Counted from the first letter of the stretch, positions 23,646-35,380 are shown. The stretch: 64,000 bases of DNA from Boesenbergia rotunda (GCA_024364735.1 JAGFNQ010001130.1:113574-177573), one strand, 5' to 3'. Made by a program: numbers and translations. The notes: a model not told the origin generated them from the sequence alone.

Positions 23646-25331
23646 TTCTTTATGTGTAGGAACATAAAGATTTGGACCAATGGATGTTAGATAGCGGGTG
23701 CTCCAGACATATGACTGGAGACAAATTGAAGTTCACCAAACTCAAGTTCAAAAACCTGGGCTCAGTAGCATTTGGTAACAATGCCACACTCAAGGTAATT
23801 GGGTCAGGTAATATTGAACTTAAATCCAATTTCATTATTAAGAAAGTTCTATTAGTAGAAAACTTTAATTTTAACTTACTTAGCATAAGTCAGTTATGTG
23901 ACTCTGGTTATTTAGTTACGTTCAACAATTCTAACTGCCTAATTAGAAACGCACAAGACTCAGAAATCATGCTTAAGGGCACTAGGAAAAACAATGTATA
24001 TACTATAAATCTTCCCCTTATACCCAAATGCATGTTAACACAGCTTAGAACAATCAAAACTCTGGCATAGGAGATTAGGTCATACCAATCTAAGAACTAT
24101 CTCAAAAATTACCCAACTTGGCTTAGTAAAGGGTGTTCCTAAAATTAAGAGTAATGAAAACCTAATATGTGAATCCTGTAATCAAGGCAAACAAACCAAG
24201 TCTAGTCACAAATTGATCCAATCTGATCAAACTCAAACCACACTTGAGCTCCTACACCTTGACCTTTTTGATTCACATGGAGCCAAGTCACTAAGTGGAA
24301 ACCGGTACTGCTTAGTGATAATTGATGACTACTCTAGGTTCACCTGGGTTAGGTTTCTAAAGACCAAAGATGAAACCCTGAACCTATTTAACAACTTTTG
24401 CAAATTGATTGAAAATCAAAATGATACCAAAATAAAAAGACTTAGGTCTGACCACGGGGGAGAATTCGAGAATCAAAGATTCGAAGAATTCTGCAAAGTA
24501 AATGGATATAAACACGAATTTTCGTGTCCTAGAACCCCCCAACAAAATGGCATAGTAGAAAGGAAGAATAGAACCCTACAGGAAGCTGCTAGGGCTATGC
24601 TTAATGAATTTGACCTACCCAACCACTATTGGGCAGAAGCAATTAGCACAGCTTGCTATATCCAAAATAGGACTCTGCTTAATAAAAGGTTAAGTAAAAC
24701 ACCCTATGAACTTTACTACCACAGACTTCCAAACCTACACTATCTTAGAGTCTTTGGATGCAAAGTCCATATTCTTAATACCAAGGACTATCTTGGAAAA
24801 TTCCAATCCAAGTCAAACCCAGGTATCTTTTTAGGGTACTCTACAACAAGTAGAGCTTATCGAGTCTACAACAAAATAACTAAGAAAATTGAAGAAACAA
24901 CCAACTTAATATTTGATGAAGAAACGAACCCAAAATCTGACAAGTCTGACTTAGCTTCACCAAATACTGATCAAGAAGATAACTCTGAAACCCTAACTGA
25001 ACCCTTTAATGACTTAACAATTGAACCAAATTCTGAATCAGTTGAACCAACCAATGAACCCAGAATTGAACCTGTTGGACCAGCTGGACCTGAAGCTGAG
25101 CCAAGTACTAGACAAACCAAGAAACCCAGACTTAGTCACCCAACTGATCAAATTGTAGGTGATCCAACCTTAGGAGTCAGAACTAGAGCCTCCTATAGAA
25201 ATCTTAGTCAAATAGCCATGATTTCAAAAATTGAACCTAAGACTATTGAGGAAGCCCTACCTGATCCTGACTGGATCTTAGCCATGCAAGAAGAGTTAGC
25301 CCAATTTGAGAGAAACCAAGTCTGGAATTAG
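23646..25331 (+). pseudogene. pol: Copia protease and integrase, frameshifted
   Basis: The protease frame (stops at 24068) has the active-site motif WMLDSGCSRHMTGD with the catalytic Asp at 23690-23692; it would cut the polyprotein. A frameshift near 24040 separates it from the GAG-pre-integrase motif LWHRRLGHTNLR. The integrase core follows (24213-25331): HLDLFD, VIIDDYSRFTWVRF, DHGGEFENQRF and PRTPQQNGIVERKNRTLQE, giving the D, D, E catalytic residues. The C-terminal part contains the Copia GKFQSKSNPGIFLGYS motif. Integrase inserts the cDNA. The frame ends at QVWN followed by TAG, where one base is missing relative to the downstream frame (VPKPKGK). Confidence 0.9.
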
Positions 25332-26758
25332 TACCTAAACCTAAAGGAAAATCCGTAATTGACACTAAGTGGGTATTTAGGAATAAGTTAAACGACCAAG
25401 GTGAAATAGTCCGAAATAAAGCCCGCTTAGTAGCTAAGGGATTCAGCCAAATAGAAGGATTGGATTATGATGAAACCTTTGCCCCTGTAGCTAGACTTGA
25501 GTCGATTAGGATGTTACTAGCCTTTGCATCCCATAAAGGATTTAAATTATACCAAATGGATGTAAAGTCAGCCTTCTTAAATGGGCTTATTAAGGAAGAA
25601 GTTTATGTAGGACAACCCCCAGGATTTGAGGATTTAGAAAAACCCGATCATGTCTACAAACTTAGTAAAGCCCTTTATGGACTAAAACAAGCACCCAGGG
25701 CCTGGTATGAAAGATTATCCAATTACCTAATCTCTAAAGAATTCAAACAAGGTCAAATTGACCCAACCTTGTTTGTTAAAATTTTAGAAAAAGATATATT
25801 TGTTGCCCAAATTTACGTAGATGATATAATATTTGGATCAACTAATTCTAAATTTCTAAAAGAATTTGTAACAATTATGGAAAGTGAATTTGAGATGAGT
25901 TTAGTTGGGGAACTCAACTTTTTCTTAGGGTTACAAATCAAACAAACTAAAGATGGAAATTATGTACATCAGTCTAAATATGCTAAAGAACTAATTAAGA
26001 AATTTAAAATGGATAACTCTAAAAGTATAAGTACCCCAATGGCCACAAATGTAAAAATAGATAGTGACCCTGAGGGTAAACCAGTAGACCTAAAACTTTA
26101 CAGAAGTATGATAGGAAGTCTACTATACCTTACAGCCAGCAGACCTGATATACTCTTTTCAGTAGGGATGTGTGCTAGGTACCAAACATGTGCTAAGGAA
26201 ACTCACTTAGCAGCCCTAAAAAGAGTCTTAAGATACATTAAGGGCACCCTAAATGTAGGGATTTGGTACCCTAGGACTTCATCCTTTAAGTTATCAGGAT
26301 ACTCTGATTCTGACTATGCTGGTTGTAAATTAGATAGAAAAAGTACAAGTGGAAGCTGTCAACTTTTAGGAAATAGCTTAGTAAGTTGGTGCAGTAGAAA
26401 GCAACACTGTGTTGCTTTATCAACAACTGAAGCTGAATATGTAGCCTTAGGAGAGTGTGTAGCTCAACTCCTATGGATGATGCATACTCTTAAGGACTTT
26501 CAGCTAGACTACAATCAGACCCAAGTCAATATTGACAACATTAGCTCAATTAACTTAACCAAAAACCCAATACAACATTCTAGAACCAAACACATAGAAG
26601 TAAAACATCACTTTGTAAGAGATCACGTAGCTAGGGGTGAAATAGTCCTTAAGCATGTAGACTCCAAGTCCAACCTAGCTGACATATTCACTAAACCCCT
26701 ACCTGAATCTGAGTTTAGCTCACTAAGAAGGCAGTTAGGGTTATGCTTAGTAGAATAG
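25327..26758 (+). pseudogene. pol: Copia reverse transcriptase and RNase H
   Basis: Copies element RNA into DNA. Read in the frame after the 25329 frameshift it has DTKWVFRNK, ARLVAKGFSQ, FAPVARLESIRMLLA, KLYQMDVKSAFLNG, LYGLKQAPRAWYERL and the catalytic YVDDIIFGS (Tyr-Val-Asp-Asp at 25814-25825). RNase H follows with SGYSDSDYAGCKLDRKSTSG, VALSTTEAEYVALGEC, KHIEVKHHFVRDHV and DIFTKPLPESEF. The C-terminus LRRQLGLCLVE is complete. This portion is uninterrupted for 432 codons from the Met at 25460, so only the upstream frameshift disables it. Confidence 0.93.
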
Positions 26759-27776
26759 AATCATTGGTTTTTGGATTTTCAATTTTAAATTGAACTTAAA
26801 ATGTCTTTTAAAATGTTTTTTGTTAAAAATATTACTTTAACTTTAAAAAGTTTTTTTACTTAGTTTTATTTCAAAAACTACCCCTTTCAAAACTAGGGCT
26901 TTTTCGAAATGGAATTAGCCTAGGCTATAACCCTAGAATTGCATGCACCTATAGACTTAGAAGCCAGCATCTCACAAACACCTTAGGATACTTTTGATTG
27001 ATAACCTAGAAAGGGTTGAGATGCTTAGGTCTTTGCCTCAATTCAAGATGCTTTAAGTCAGTGCATCGGCAGCAATTGGGGCACTAAATGAACAGCAATC
27101 AGGTCAAGTGTCAAGTTTAGACAATCTAACTTGAACAATGCACTTAACTTGACTAACTCTAGCAAAAGCTACTGTTTATAACAGTTAGTAAGTAGCTAAG
27201 TGGGTTAGACAGGTCCCTAAAGGATTAACCAGACTTAGGTCTTATTTTGATTCAGTACAGCAAATGCTCTATTTAAGTATTGCAAATTTTGTTTTTTCTT
27301 TTTTTCTGCATTCTTATTGATATATGTCAAAGGGGGAGAGTTGGAAAGGAAACAGGAAACACAATTTTTTCTGTATTTTTTCTTTTTCATAGTCTTTTCA
27401 AAAAGTTGAACTGAAAAATTGGTATAATTTTATTTCTAAACTCTGAACTATTTTTTGCTTAAAATGATTTTTACTTAATGTTTCTAAGTTTGAAATTTTT
27501 CCCAAAAACTGAAAATTTTCTAAAGTCTGAAATTTTCAAAAATGAAAATTTTCTAAAGGTTCCCAAACTAAGAATGTTTTTTTCGAAAAACTTAGCAAAA
27601 ACTGTAGAGATTTCCTAACTTATTATCAAAACATGAAATCTTCTAAGTACTTCATTCACACCACCTGTTTTTGAAAAACCTAGGGGGAGATTTCTTCTAG
27701 GGGGAGGGAATCTAACTTAGGATTTTAAATTCAGCATTTTTTTTCCTTAACTTTTTGAACTAGGTTGCCATATATC
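26759..27776 (+). other. 3' untranslated region of inner Copia
   Basis: Non-coding. It contains TCAAAGGGGGAGAGT near 27330 and other AGGGGGAG words near 27680-27710, which are PPT-like. The block with AGGGTTGAGATGCTTAGG near 27010 recurs on the minus strand near 57230. Confidence 0.8.
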
Positions 27777-27790
27777 AAAAAGGGGGAGAT
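27777..27790 (+). promoter_or_regulatory. PPT of inner Copia
   Basis: aaaaagggggagat directly before the right LTR. Confidence 0.9.
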
Positions 27791-29142
27791 TGTTGGTGCA
27801 GTATGCACCCAAGTCAAACCTGTGTTTTGATATTGGCAAAAAGGTTCAAAAGTTAAGGGTTAATGGTTGTCTAACGAGTTTCTTGAGTGTACAGGAAAAG
27901 CCCTAGTGAAGGAATACTAGGCACTGGCGAAGGACTGCCAGACAGGACTAGCCCTAGCAAAGGACTGCTAGGCACTGGCGAAGGACTGCCAGACAGGACA
28001 AGCCCTAGCGAAGGAATGCTAGGCACTGGCGAAGGGCTGCCAGAAGAAAAAACCTAGCGAAGGGCTGCTAGGCACCAAGCGAAGGGAAGCTTGGTAACTC
28101 AAGACCTGGCGAAGGACTGCTGGGCAAAAGTCCAACTGGAGGATCCGGTTGGCACCAGGTAAAACTCTCCCGAGAGGAGTAGGTGAGGACGCGTTCCCCT
28201 CGAGGGAACATTAGGCGTCGGTTCGACCTAGGGCTCCATTTTGGAGATCCAAAGTCAGAACCAAGACAGCTAAGGCTGTTTTAACTAACTTATTATTTGC
28301 TGTTTTGGACTAACCCTGGATACAGGACCGAAGGACTGTGTTTCTGCAGCTCAGAGAGCCTCAAAGGAGTGAGGCCGTAGCTGAGTAGGGCGCCCCGGAT
28401 GTGTCGGGCGCCCCAGAGTCAACCCAAAGTCAGCAGAGAGGTAAACGCCCCGACAGCAGCGCAATCGGGGGCGCCCCGCGTGTGTCGGGCGCCCCGCATG
28501 TCGGGCGCCCCGCGTGTCTCGGGCGCCCACTGTGCCACGCCACTGAAGGCGGCTACAGCTCACCCTCGCGAAGCCTCGGTGATAAAGTTTGACCGGTCAA
28601 TCGGGCGCCCCGTGCGCGTCGGGCGCCCCAGTCAACTGTTATCCCGAAGTCGAAGCGATCAGTCACGACCGAGAGCACGCCGGATCAGAAGCCACGTGGA
28701 GGGCGCCCCGAGCATGTCTGGCGCCCCCTGCCCTATATAAAGAGGGCCTCGACCCTCTTCAAAGATAACCAATTCCTTCGACAACTCTACGCTCTTCTGC
28801 TTCCACGACACGCTCCAGAAAGTTGCCAACTCAAGCCGACGACGTCCCGCTGCTCCAGAACTTCAATCTTCACCGGACGTCGGTAACAAGAGTTGTATTT
28901 AAGTTTACGAGAATATTTTTATTATTATTTGTGTGTAAACTTTTGCGAACTTATAGAATTGCCCGCAGAAAACGGTCAACGACCGTGGGCCTTGGAGTAG
29001 GAGTCGACCCAGGCTCCGAACCAAGTAAACCAGCTGTGTTTGCGTTATTGTGTTCTCTTTTATTTCCGCTGCGCACCCGCTCTTCTTAAATCCGAACGAA
29101 TTGCGACATTCACCCCCCTCTCTCGCATTTCTCGATCCAACA
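27791..29142 (+). repeat. 3' LTR of inner Copia
   Basis: Nearly identical to 19746-21098. One GGGCGCCCC word near the TATA box is changed to TGGCGCCCC. Confidence 0.95.
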
Positions 29143-29908
29143 GAAACGGGTTTAGATTTTACCTCCTTTTTATCTTTTGGACACTTATCTTTGTAGTGTC
29201 CCTTTTCGTTGCAACCAAAACATATAATATGTTCCTTTTTCTTGGCTTTGGTGGAGGTGGAGGCTAGGTTGACTTCTTCTTCAACCTTGGATGAAATGGA
29301 TGCTTCCTCTTGTTCCGGCATTGAATTGGGTCTCTCCTCCCCTTCACTTCTTGAGGTTGATACTTCCTCTTCTTCTCTTGAGGAGGTTGATGATCTTCCA
29401 CTTAGTTCTTCCTCCTCTTGGGCTATTGAGCTCACTTCCTTTGATGATATTGATAATTCTTCTTCTTGTTGCTCTTCTTGAACTATTTCTCTTGTTTCCT
29501 TGAGCTCTTGAACTTGTGTAGGGTTCTTATGAATTTCTTCTATCTTTTTCCATAGTTCATGTGCATTGTGATACTCCCCTACACAACTTAACACATTATT
29601 AGGCAAAATATTGATTAAAATTGCAATTACCTTTTCATTTGCTTTTGCTTGATCTTGTTGATCTTGATTCCAACATCTAGGCCTAAGATTCTTCCCGTGC
29701 TTATTCTTTGGAATCTCGAAGGGCTCTTCAAGCGCAATTCTACATGCCCACTCCATTCCGAACCAAGTCTCGATCCTTGCTCTTCAAAAGTCGAAGTCTT
29801 CATGATCGTTGGGCGGTGGAGTGTAGATGTCATCCCCAAGTTTGCCTTCCATCATTTTCCTCTAGCGTGTGCTCCCTCGGCGATTAGTCCAATAAGAGCG
29901 GTCCTTCG

Positions 29909-29920
29909 CTCTGATACCAA
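29909..29920 (-). promoter_or_regulatory. PBS of the gag-only element (tRNA-iMet type)
   Basis: The plus strand reads gctctgatacca, the reverse complement of tggtatcagagc, next to the 5' LTR. It fixes the minus orientation of this element. Confidence 0.9.
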
Positions 29921-29921
29921 T

Positions 29922-30999
29922 TGTTAGATCGATTCCATACGCTAGAGGGGGGTGAATAGCATTTCTTCGATTCTTTTAACCTACGTTGTTAGCTGCGCAG
30001 CGAAAATACAAACAAAAATGAAACTAACAACAAAGACAATGCTAACAAACTAGATTTACTTGGTATCCACCCCGGACGGGTGACTAATCCAAGAATCCGT
30101 CGGTGGATCACTCCCCGGATAACCTCCGGCTAGTCTTTGTCGCTCCTTGTGGGTGGAGAAACCTCGCCATAGCACCAAGCACACTCTGAGCACAAAGAGA
30201 CTACTAATAAGTCTTAACCAAGCTTGTTTCGTCAAGAGTTTCAGCCACCACGAAGTCCTCTTTAAATAGAACTTAGGGCTGATAACTCGCCACCAGTTGA
30301 CTGCCCCCTAGGGCAGTCGACTGCCCCTAGCAAAATCCGACCGTTACACGCCTAACGTTCGAATTTTGGCTGCCACCAGTCGACTGCTCCTAGGGCAGTC
30401 GACTGGTCCAGGGTCCAGAACCTTTCTGTGAGTTTTACAAGTCGACTGCCTCAATGGCAGTCAACTGGTCCAGGATGCAGAACCTTTCTGTGAGTTTTAC
30501 CAGTCGACTACCCCAATGGCAGTCGACTGCCCCACTCACACACCTAGGGTTTCCCTTCCCGAGTACACTTCTCTCAGCACTCGTCCCCTAGGATTTCCAG
30601 AGTACAATCACACAACACTCGTACCCTCATGACTCGACTGACTCCTCATCAGCAACCTCAACTATTGCCTTCGCGCCCTCTTCATCTTCGGCTCCCATCC
30701 CTTGGATGCACGCAAGCCTCCAGCGTGCCTCCATGTCATCCTTCACGCATGCCTCGAAGTCCGCACGCCTCAGCTCATCGTCCCTGCTCTCCAAGGTCCC
30801 TCGGGTGTACACAAGCCTCCAGCTTGTCTCCATGCCACCCTTCACCGTACCAAGACCGTGCAGCCAAGTTAATATGTGTAACTTGTACATCTTGCACACT
30901 CAACATACACATATCAAATATACAAGCGTAAGCCTAACTTAAACCCTTTACCCAAACATCAAAACTCAGGATCACTCCGGATCACAGATTGCCTCAACA
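29922..30999 (-). repeat. 5' LTR of the gag-only element
   Basis: Matches 15859-16853 with several percent difference. Near 30410-30520 it has a second copy of a block containing CAGAACCTTTCTGTGAGTTT and AGTCGACT, which accounts for its greater length. Confidence 0.9.
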
Positions 31000-31868
31000 A
31001 TTTCCTTGTAGTTAACAAGGTTTCCTAGGATTATGTCAAACTGGAAAAGAATCCAAGTCAAGAACTTGTTTTCAAAATCCTTTTTGACTTTTGAATCGAT
31101 TTGAAATAATGTTTACTTGAGTTTGGAGAATTTCCAGGACACTTAAGGAAATTTCCTTGTAGTTATCAAGGTGTTCTAGGATTGTGTCAGACTGAAAAAG
31201 AAACTAAGTCAAGTAAAATATTATGTTTTCACAACAAAATTTTATTAATTTTTTTTAGAAAAAATATTTTAAGTAAAAATATGTTTCAAAGTACGAATAC
31301 TTTTTTTTCTAAGTGAAAATCTTTTCTAAGTGCAACTCTTATCTAAGTGCAAATTTTTTCTAAATGGAAATCTTTTCTAAGTGCAAATTTCATTTGTGTT
31401 CAAAAATTATATTTTTCAAGTACAAAATATTTTTCAAGGTGCAATATAAGTACTTGGTTCTTTTTAATAATACTTTACAAAATAGTACTTAGTCTTTTTC
31501 GAACAAAAAAAGGGGGGACGAGTTTCGAAATGTTTTATCAAAAAATATATGCTTTCAAAGAATTATCCTAAGTACTTTCAAAAGAAAAAAAAATTTAAAA
31601 GAAATTTTCATTGTTGGCGCAAGCTGTTTTGTCATTTTTTTTATCTATGACAAAGGGGGAGAGAGAAGCTTAAGTTAGAAATTTTTTTCTCCGAAGGATC
31701 AAAACTTAGATCAAATTTTTTCCATCTTATCCCAAGGATCAAAACTTAGCTCAAATTTTTTCCATCTTATCCCAAGGATCAAAACTTAGATCAAATTTTT
31801 TCCATTTTATCCCAAGGATAAAAACTTAACCCTTAAATCCAATCTAACATAAGATATTGTCAAACATC
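31000..31868 (+). other. 3' interior of outer Copia
   Basis: Non-coding. Another GACACTTAAGGAAATTTCC / GTGTCAGACTG block is at 31130-31190. Three tandem copies of a 48-50-base unit with GGATCAAAACTTAG(A/C)TCAAA occur at about 31695-31830. Confidence 0.75.
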
Positions 31869-31882
31869 AAAAAGGGGGAGAT
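31869..31882 (+). promoter_or_regulatory. PPT of outer Copia
   Basis: aaaaagggggagat directly before the right LTR. Confidence 0.88.
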
Positions 31883-33276
31883 TGTTGATGCAAGATGCAT
31901 CGGTGATGTCCTCCTCTAGTGTTTCAATGTTTAACAATATGCTTAAGTTAGTGATACACTAGACAAAGGAAGGGTTAGTCAAGAAATCCAGTTCAAGGTA
32001 AAACAAAGTCCTAGTTAACCTAGGCAATAAGTCCTGGTTCGAGGAATTGGGCACTAAGTCCTGATCATGGATTGGGCACTAAGTCCTGGCTGCGGGCTGG
32101 GCACCTAAGACCTGACCGAGGGTTGGGGACGAAGTCCTGATTGAAGGAATTGGGCAATAAGTCCTGGTCGAGGGCAGGACTCCTAAGTCCTGACATAGGG
32201 TTGGGCAATAAGTCCTGGTCGCGGACTGGGCACGAAGTCCTGATTCGAGGAAATGGGCAATAAGACCTGGTCGAGGGCTGGGCACCGAAGTCCTGGTGAG
32301 TGAAGTTGGACACTAGGTCCTGGTGAGTGAAGTTGGGCAGAAGTCCAACCGAAGGAGCCGGTTGGCAAAACTTCTCCTGAGAGGAGTAGCCGAAAGGCGC
32401 ATTCCCCGAGAAGGGAACATAGGCGTCGGTTTGACCTAGGGTTTCGTGGAAAACCGAAAATCAGAACCATTCATTAAGGCTAAGATTGTATATGTGTTTG
32501 TCTTGTATTTGTGTATCTTGCAGGTACCAAGAATTGAAGGCAAAACCGGCGAACAAACAAAAAACGGCCTGGAAAGCTGCTCCTGGGCGCCTGAATGGAT
32601 ACATGCACCCCCAAGCATTCAGGCGCCCTGGATGCCAGGTGCCCAAGAAGCTGTTGGGTGCCTTGGACTGGGTTCTTATCAGCTTCGTGAAGTTTGCGAG
32701 TTTAGATGTATTTTTGACCGCTACTTAGGCGCCCCATAGCAACACAGGCGCCTAAGAAGAAGCTATAAAAGGGGCTTCAACCCCTCAACTCAGAACAACA
32801 ACTATGACATCATTCTAAGCATTCTGAGTGGTGATAAAGCACTAGAGACGAAGCTCTGCGACCAAGGAAGCTCCAGGAGGAAGTGCGTGGCACTTCGGAG
32901 TTCTAGATCGACCGGGTCTTCGATTTTAGTTTGATTTGCGTTTACTTTATGCATTTACTTTTCTTAATCTTTTGATTGTAAAACGTGCATTGTAAGACGG
33001 GGTTCTCTGCCTTCGGAAGGCCGAAAAGGAGACCATTAGTGGACGGGTGTTTCCCGTGATTAGGCCTTGGACGTACTGACCCTGGGGGGTCGGGAACCAA
33101 GTAAAAAGTTGTGTGCACTCTGATTTTTGTCTTTCATTTTGTTTCTTTATTTTTCCACTGTGCTACTAACGCTTTGTCTAGAAAGAATGAACATCGAAGT
33201 TTCTGACGAGATTACGAAAAGTTTTTAAGAGTCGATACTCACCCCCCCCCCCTCTATCGATAGCAACGATCCCACA
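31883..33276 (+). repeat. 3' LTR of outer Copia
   Basis: Starts TGTTGATGCAAG and ends GATCCCACA. Its AAGTCCTGG repeat block (about 32030-32335) has more copies than the left LTR, which explains most of the 108-bp length difference. Confidence 0.9.
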
Positions 33277-34748
33277 CACTAAACTATTCCTAGTCAAGAA
33301 TTAATATTCAAGGACAATATTAATGTATGGAGACTAGCATGTAGGTCAATTGATGACTTGAGCTCACAAGTCTTGGATATGTGATATCAAGTTGACACAT
33401 GGGTATACATTAGGAAATGTATAGTAAATTGATCCGCCATGAGAAAGTTTCATAGATTGTCATATGAGTGTCATAAACTTTCTCATGTGACTATTGGTAT
33501 AAATAGTCCTTAGACCTGAAGTCACTACGGTTCCCTACATGAGGAGTTATGTACTTTGGTATCGTCAAACGTCACCCGTAACAGGGTGAACTATAAAGAC
33601 GATCACTAGGTATATAATGAATTATGCGGAGGGATGTGAGTGATGTAGATGGGATCTATCCCACCCATATGATGAGAGTGATATCTATGGGCCCTTTGAT
33701 CCAGTAGGACTGCTAAAACGCATGGTCATGCTTAAATGAGTCAATATGAGATATTGAACTCATTTGTTTGAGTGAGTCCACTTGGGGATCAAGAAACACA
33801 AAGATTGATCGAGATGACACAGTCTATGCCTTATTGATCAATCTAGATATCGAGGATAGAAGGACAAGGTCGTACATTATCATAGTCACGGTGGTTAATT
33901 CGGATCTCGACTTTTCTTGTTACTTAGGTAGCAATGATGCTTTGCTAGATGCCACTCATTGCTTATGTGTCTAAAGCGGTTTAGGCACATTGCCAACGTT
34001 ACGAGAACCTATTGGGTCACACACTAAGGACACGATGCTTCAGAGATTGATTGATCTTAGTTTGATTATGATTTGATCCGAATTGGATTGATTAAGTTAG
34101 ACTCGAGTGAATCTAATTGGATTATGGGATTGAGATCTAATTTGAGTTAGACTCATTTAGATTAGACTCAACCACATTTGGATGAGATATTAATTCATTA
34201 AAGTGTTTAATGAATTAATAATAAAGGAAGAGAAAAAAGATTCTCTTCATTGAATAGAGAGAAGTTGAAGAGCTACATGAGAAGATGTGCTCTTTATTGA
34301 CTTTAATGAAGGGAACCTAAAGGGACAAAAACTCTTCATATTCATGAGATGAGTATAAAAGAGTTTTCTTGTCATTTTGGATGAAGTTAAGTCATTTTTC
34401 TTCCTCTCTTCCTCCTCTTCCCCTCTTTGGCCGAAACCCATATTTGGGTTCTTGGTGCTTTTGTGAGCTACCTCATGTTGCTTGCACAACTAAGGTAGCT
34501 CTTCTTCGAAGTTGAGATATCGTGTTTGTGTGGATACGCATAGAGGCACGGATACTTGAACGTGCAAGAGATCCGGCGGCACTTGGACGAGTGGGATAAA
34601 CGTAAGGGCACGCTCCAAAGGTATACACTTTAGATAGATCTATTAGATAGATGAACTTCGTACGAGTTTTCTTTGGCATGGATCGCTCGAGGGATCTCGT
34701 TTCCGCTGCGGTTTTGTGTTTATGTCACCGGGAGATCCCAACAGATGG

Positions 34749-35380
34749 ATCAAAACCTACAAGACCTAACTTAACTTGGTTGATCACATCAAAACTAATC
34801 AGGCACCAACATTAATGAATAAGAAAAAATACTTTGAAATTTGAACTTTATAAACTTTTGAACTTATCTTTTCTCTCCCCCTTTGACATATATCAAACAT
34901 AATTGTTACTAGGGGGAAAATTTTTCTAAGTAAAAATATCTTTTAATGAAAATGATCCAAAAATGAGATAATTTTTGAATGGTGGTGTTCATGTTCAATG
35001 TCTAAGCCAGAAAAATAAATCACTTTTAGGCATCAGAGTCCCGATAAGTTATTAAAAAAATAATTTAAAGATTTTTGAAAAAAATTTAAAAACTAAGAAA
35101 AATTTCCAAAAATATTTTGAGTGAAAGTGGAGAAAAAGTTTTCTAAGTAAAACATTAAAGACAAACAAAAACTGTTAGGTTTAGAATTACAAATGATAAT
35201 TAAAGTAGTTATAAGTCAAATTAAGGCAAATGATAATTAAAGTAGTTATAAGTCAAATTAAGGATAGACTTTAGCAACCCAATTGAGTCCGAGCATGATC
35301 AAAGAAAACAACAATTTTTAAAAATAACTTAAATATTCAATTTCCTCAAGTACCTATCTAACCCTTTGGGTACTTACTAG
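34749..35380 (-). other. Base-layer Copia, LTR end and 3' region, minus strand
   Basis: 34749-34811 ends the LTR (CACCAACA). Beyond it, CTCTCCCCCTTTGACATATA near 34875 is the reverse of the GATATATGTCAAAGGGGGAG word found in the 3' region of the inner Copia. A 36-37 bp unit, AATGATAATTAAAGTAGTTA..., is tandemly duplicated at about 35188-35262. It continues at 57067. Confidence 0.55.

Larger units (their letters stand above)
19746..29142 (+). mobile_element. Inner Copia element with gag and pol (youngest insertion)
   Basis: 9397 bp, TSD GAAAC at 19741-19745 and 29143-29147. LTRs are 19746-21098 (1353 bp) and 27791-29142 (1352 bp). By eye they differ at about seven substitutions and one single-base indel, near 0.5 %, which indicates a recent insertion. 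Order gag, protease, integrase, reverse transcriptase, RNase H is typical of Copia (Ty1). Pol is broken by frameshifts. A 0.67-kb non-coding gap separates gag from protease. It sits inside the gag gene of the minus-strand element. Confidence 0.95.
18786..29855 (-). pseudogene. Full-length gag of the gag-only element, interrupted by inner Copia
   Basis: Reads 29855-29148, then continues 19745-18786 after the inner element and one TSD are skipped; the frame is preserved across the junction. That gives about 555 codons, like the 548-aa gag at 21330. N-terminal part: EWACRIALEEPFEIPKNKHG. Middle: HELWKKIEEIHKNPTQ and a long Glu/Ser-rich acidic segment. There are two CCHC knuckles, CFGCNEKGHYKDKC near 29190-29230 and CFTCGELGHFHTKC near 19625-19670. 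The C-terminus is a coiled coil with LDTLEKTLERFKVGSKG. Three in-frame stops are visible: one near 29790, one just upstream of the second-copy HMDSR motif, and one in the coiled coil (ERxN). Copy two at 63526 lacks the last two, so these are decay of this copy. Confidence 0.82.
15859..30999 (-). mobile_element. Gag-only Copia element (TR-GAG type), minus strand, split by inner Copia
   Basis: 3' LTR at 15859-16853, 5' LTR at 29922-30999, flanked by ATTTT/ATTTC (one mismatch). In related uninterrupted sequence at 31130-31170 the flank reads GGAAATTTCC, which supports the insertion point. Without the inner Copia it is about 5.7 kb. The interior holds only a PBS, a gag gene of full length and a 3' untranslated part ending in a PPT; pol is absent. 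This is the layout of terminal-repeat retrotransposons with GAG. A second copy starts at 61205. Confidence 0.87.
11347..33276 (+). mobile_element. Outer Copia element, non-autonomous (host of two nested insertions)
   Basis: Bounded by the TSD CACTA (11342-11346, 33277-33281). LTRs are 11347-12632 and 31883-33276, with a PBS at 12635 and a PPT at 31869. After removal of the insertion 15859-30999 the interior is about 4.1 kb. It holds only a gag remnant with a zinc knuckle, then AT-rich non-coding sequence; no protease, integrase or reverse transcriptase is present. The LTRs differ at many positions by eye, so this is the oldest of the three nested Copias. It is related in LTR plan to the elements at 19746 and 35381. 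Confidence 0.88.
11133..34743 (+). mobile_element. Solo LTR, split by the nested Copia cluster (11133-11346 and 33282-34743)
   Basis: Both ends are flanked by GATGG (11128-11132 and 34744-34748), a 5-bp TSD. The right end is GATCCCAACA. The left end reads TATTAG, where TG is expected, so its first dinucleotide seems mutated. Removing the insertion 11347-33276 and one CACTA leaves about 1.68 kb with a plus-strand TATA box (GGTATAAATAG near 33500) and a CT-rich leader near 34395. No PBS, gag or PPT is left, so the interior was lost, as happens by LTR-LTR recombination. Confidence 0.65.

Noticed and set aside
33768..33974. 68-aa open frame in the solo LTR
   Set aside because: Inside an LTR, no family resemblance, length within chance.
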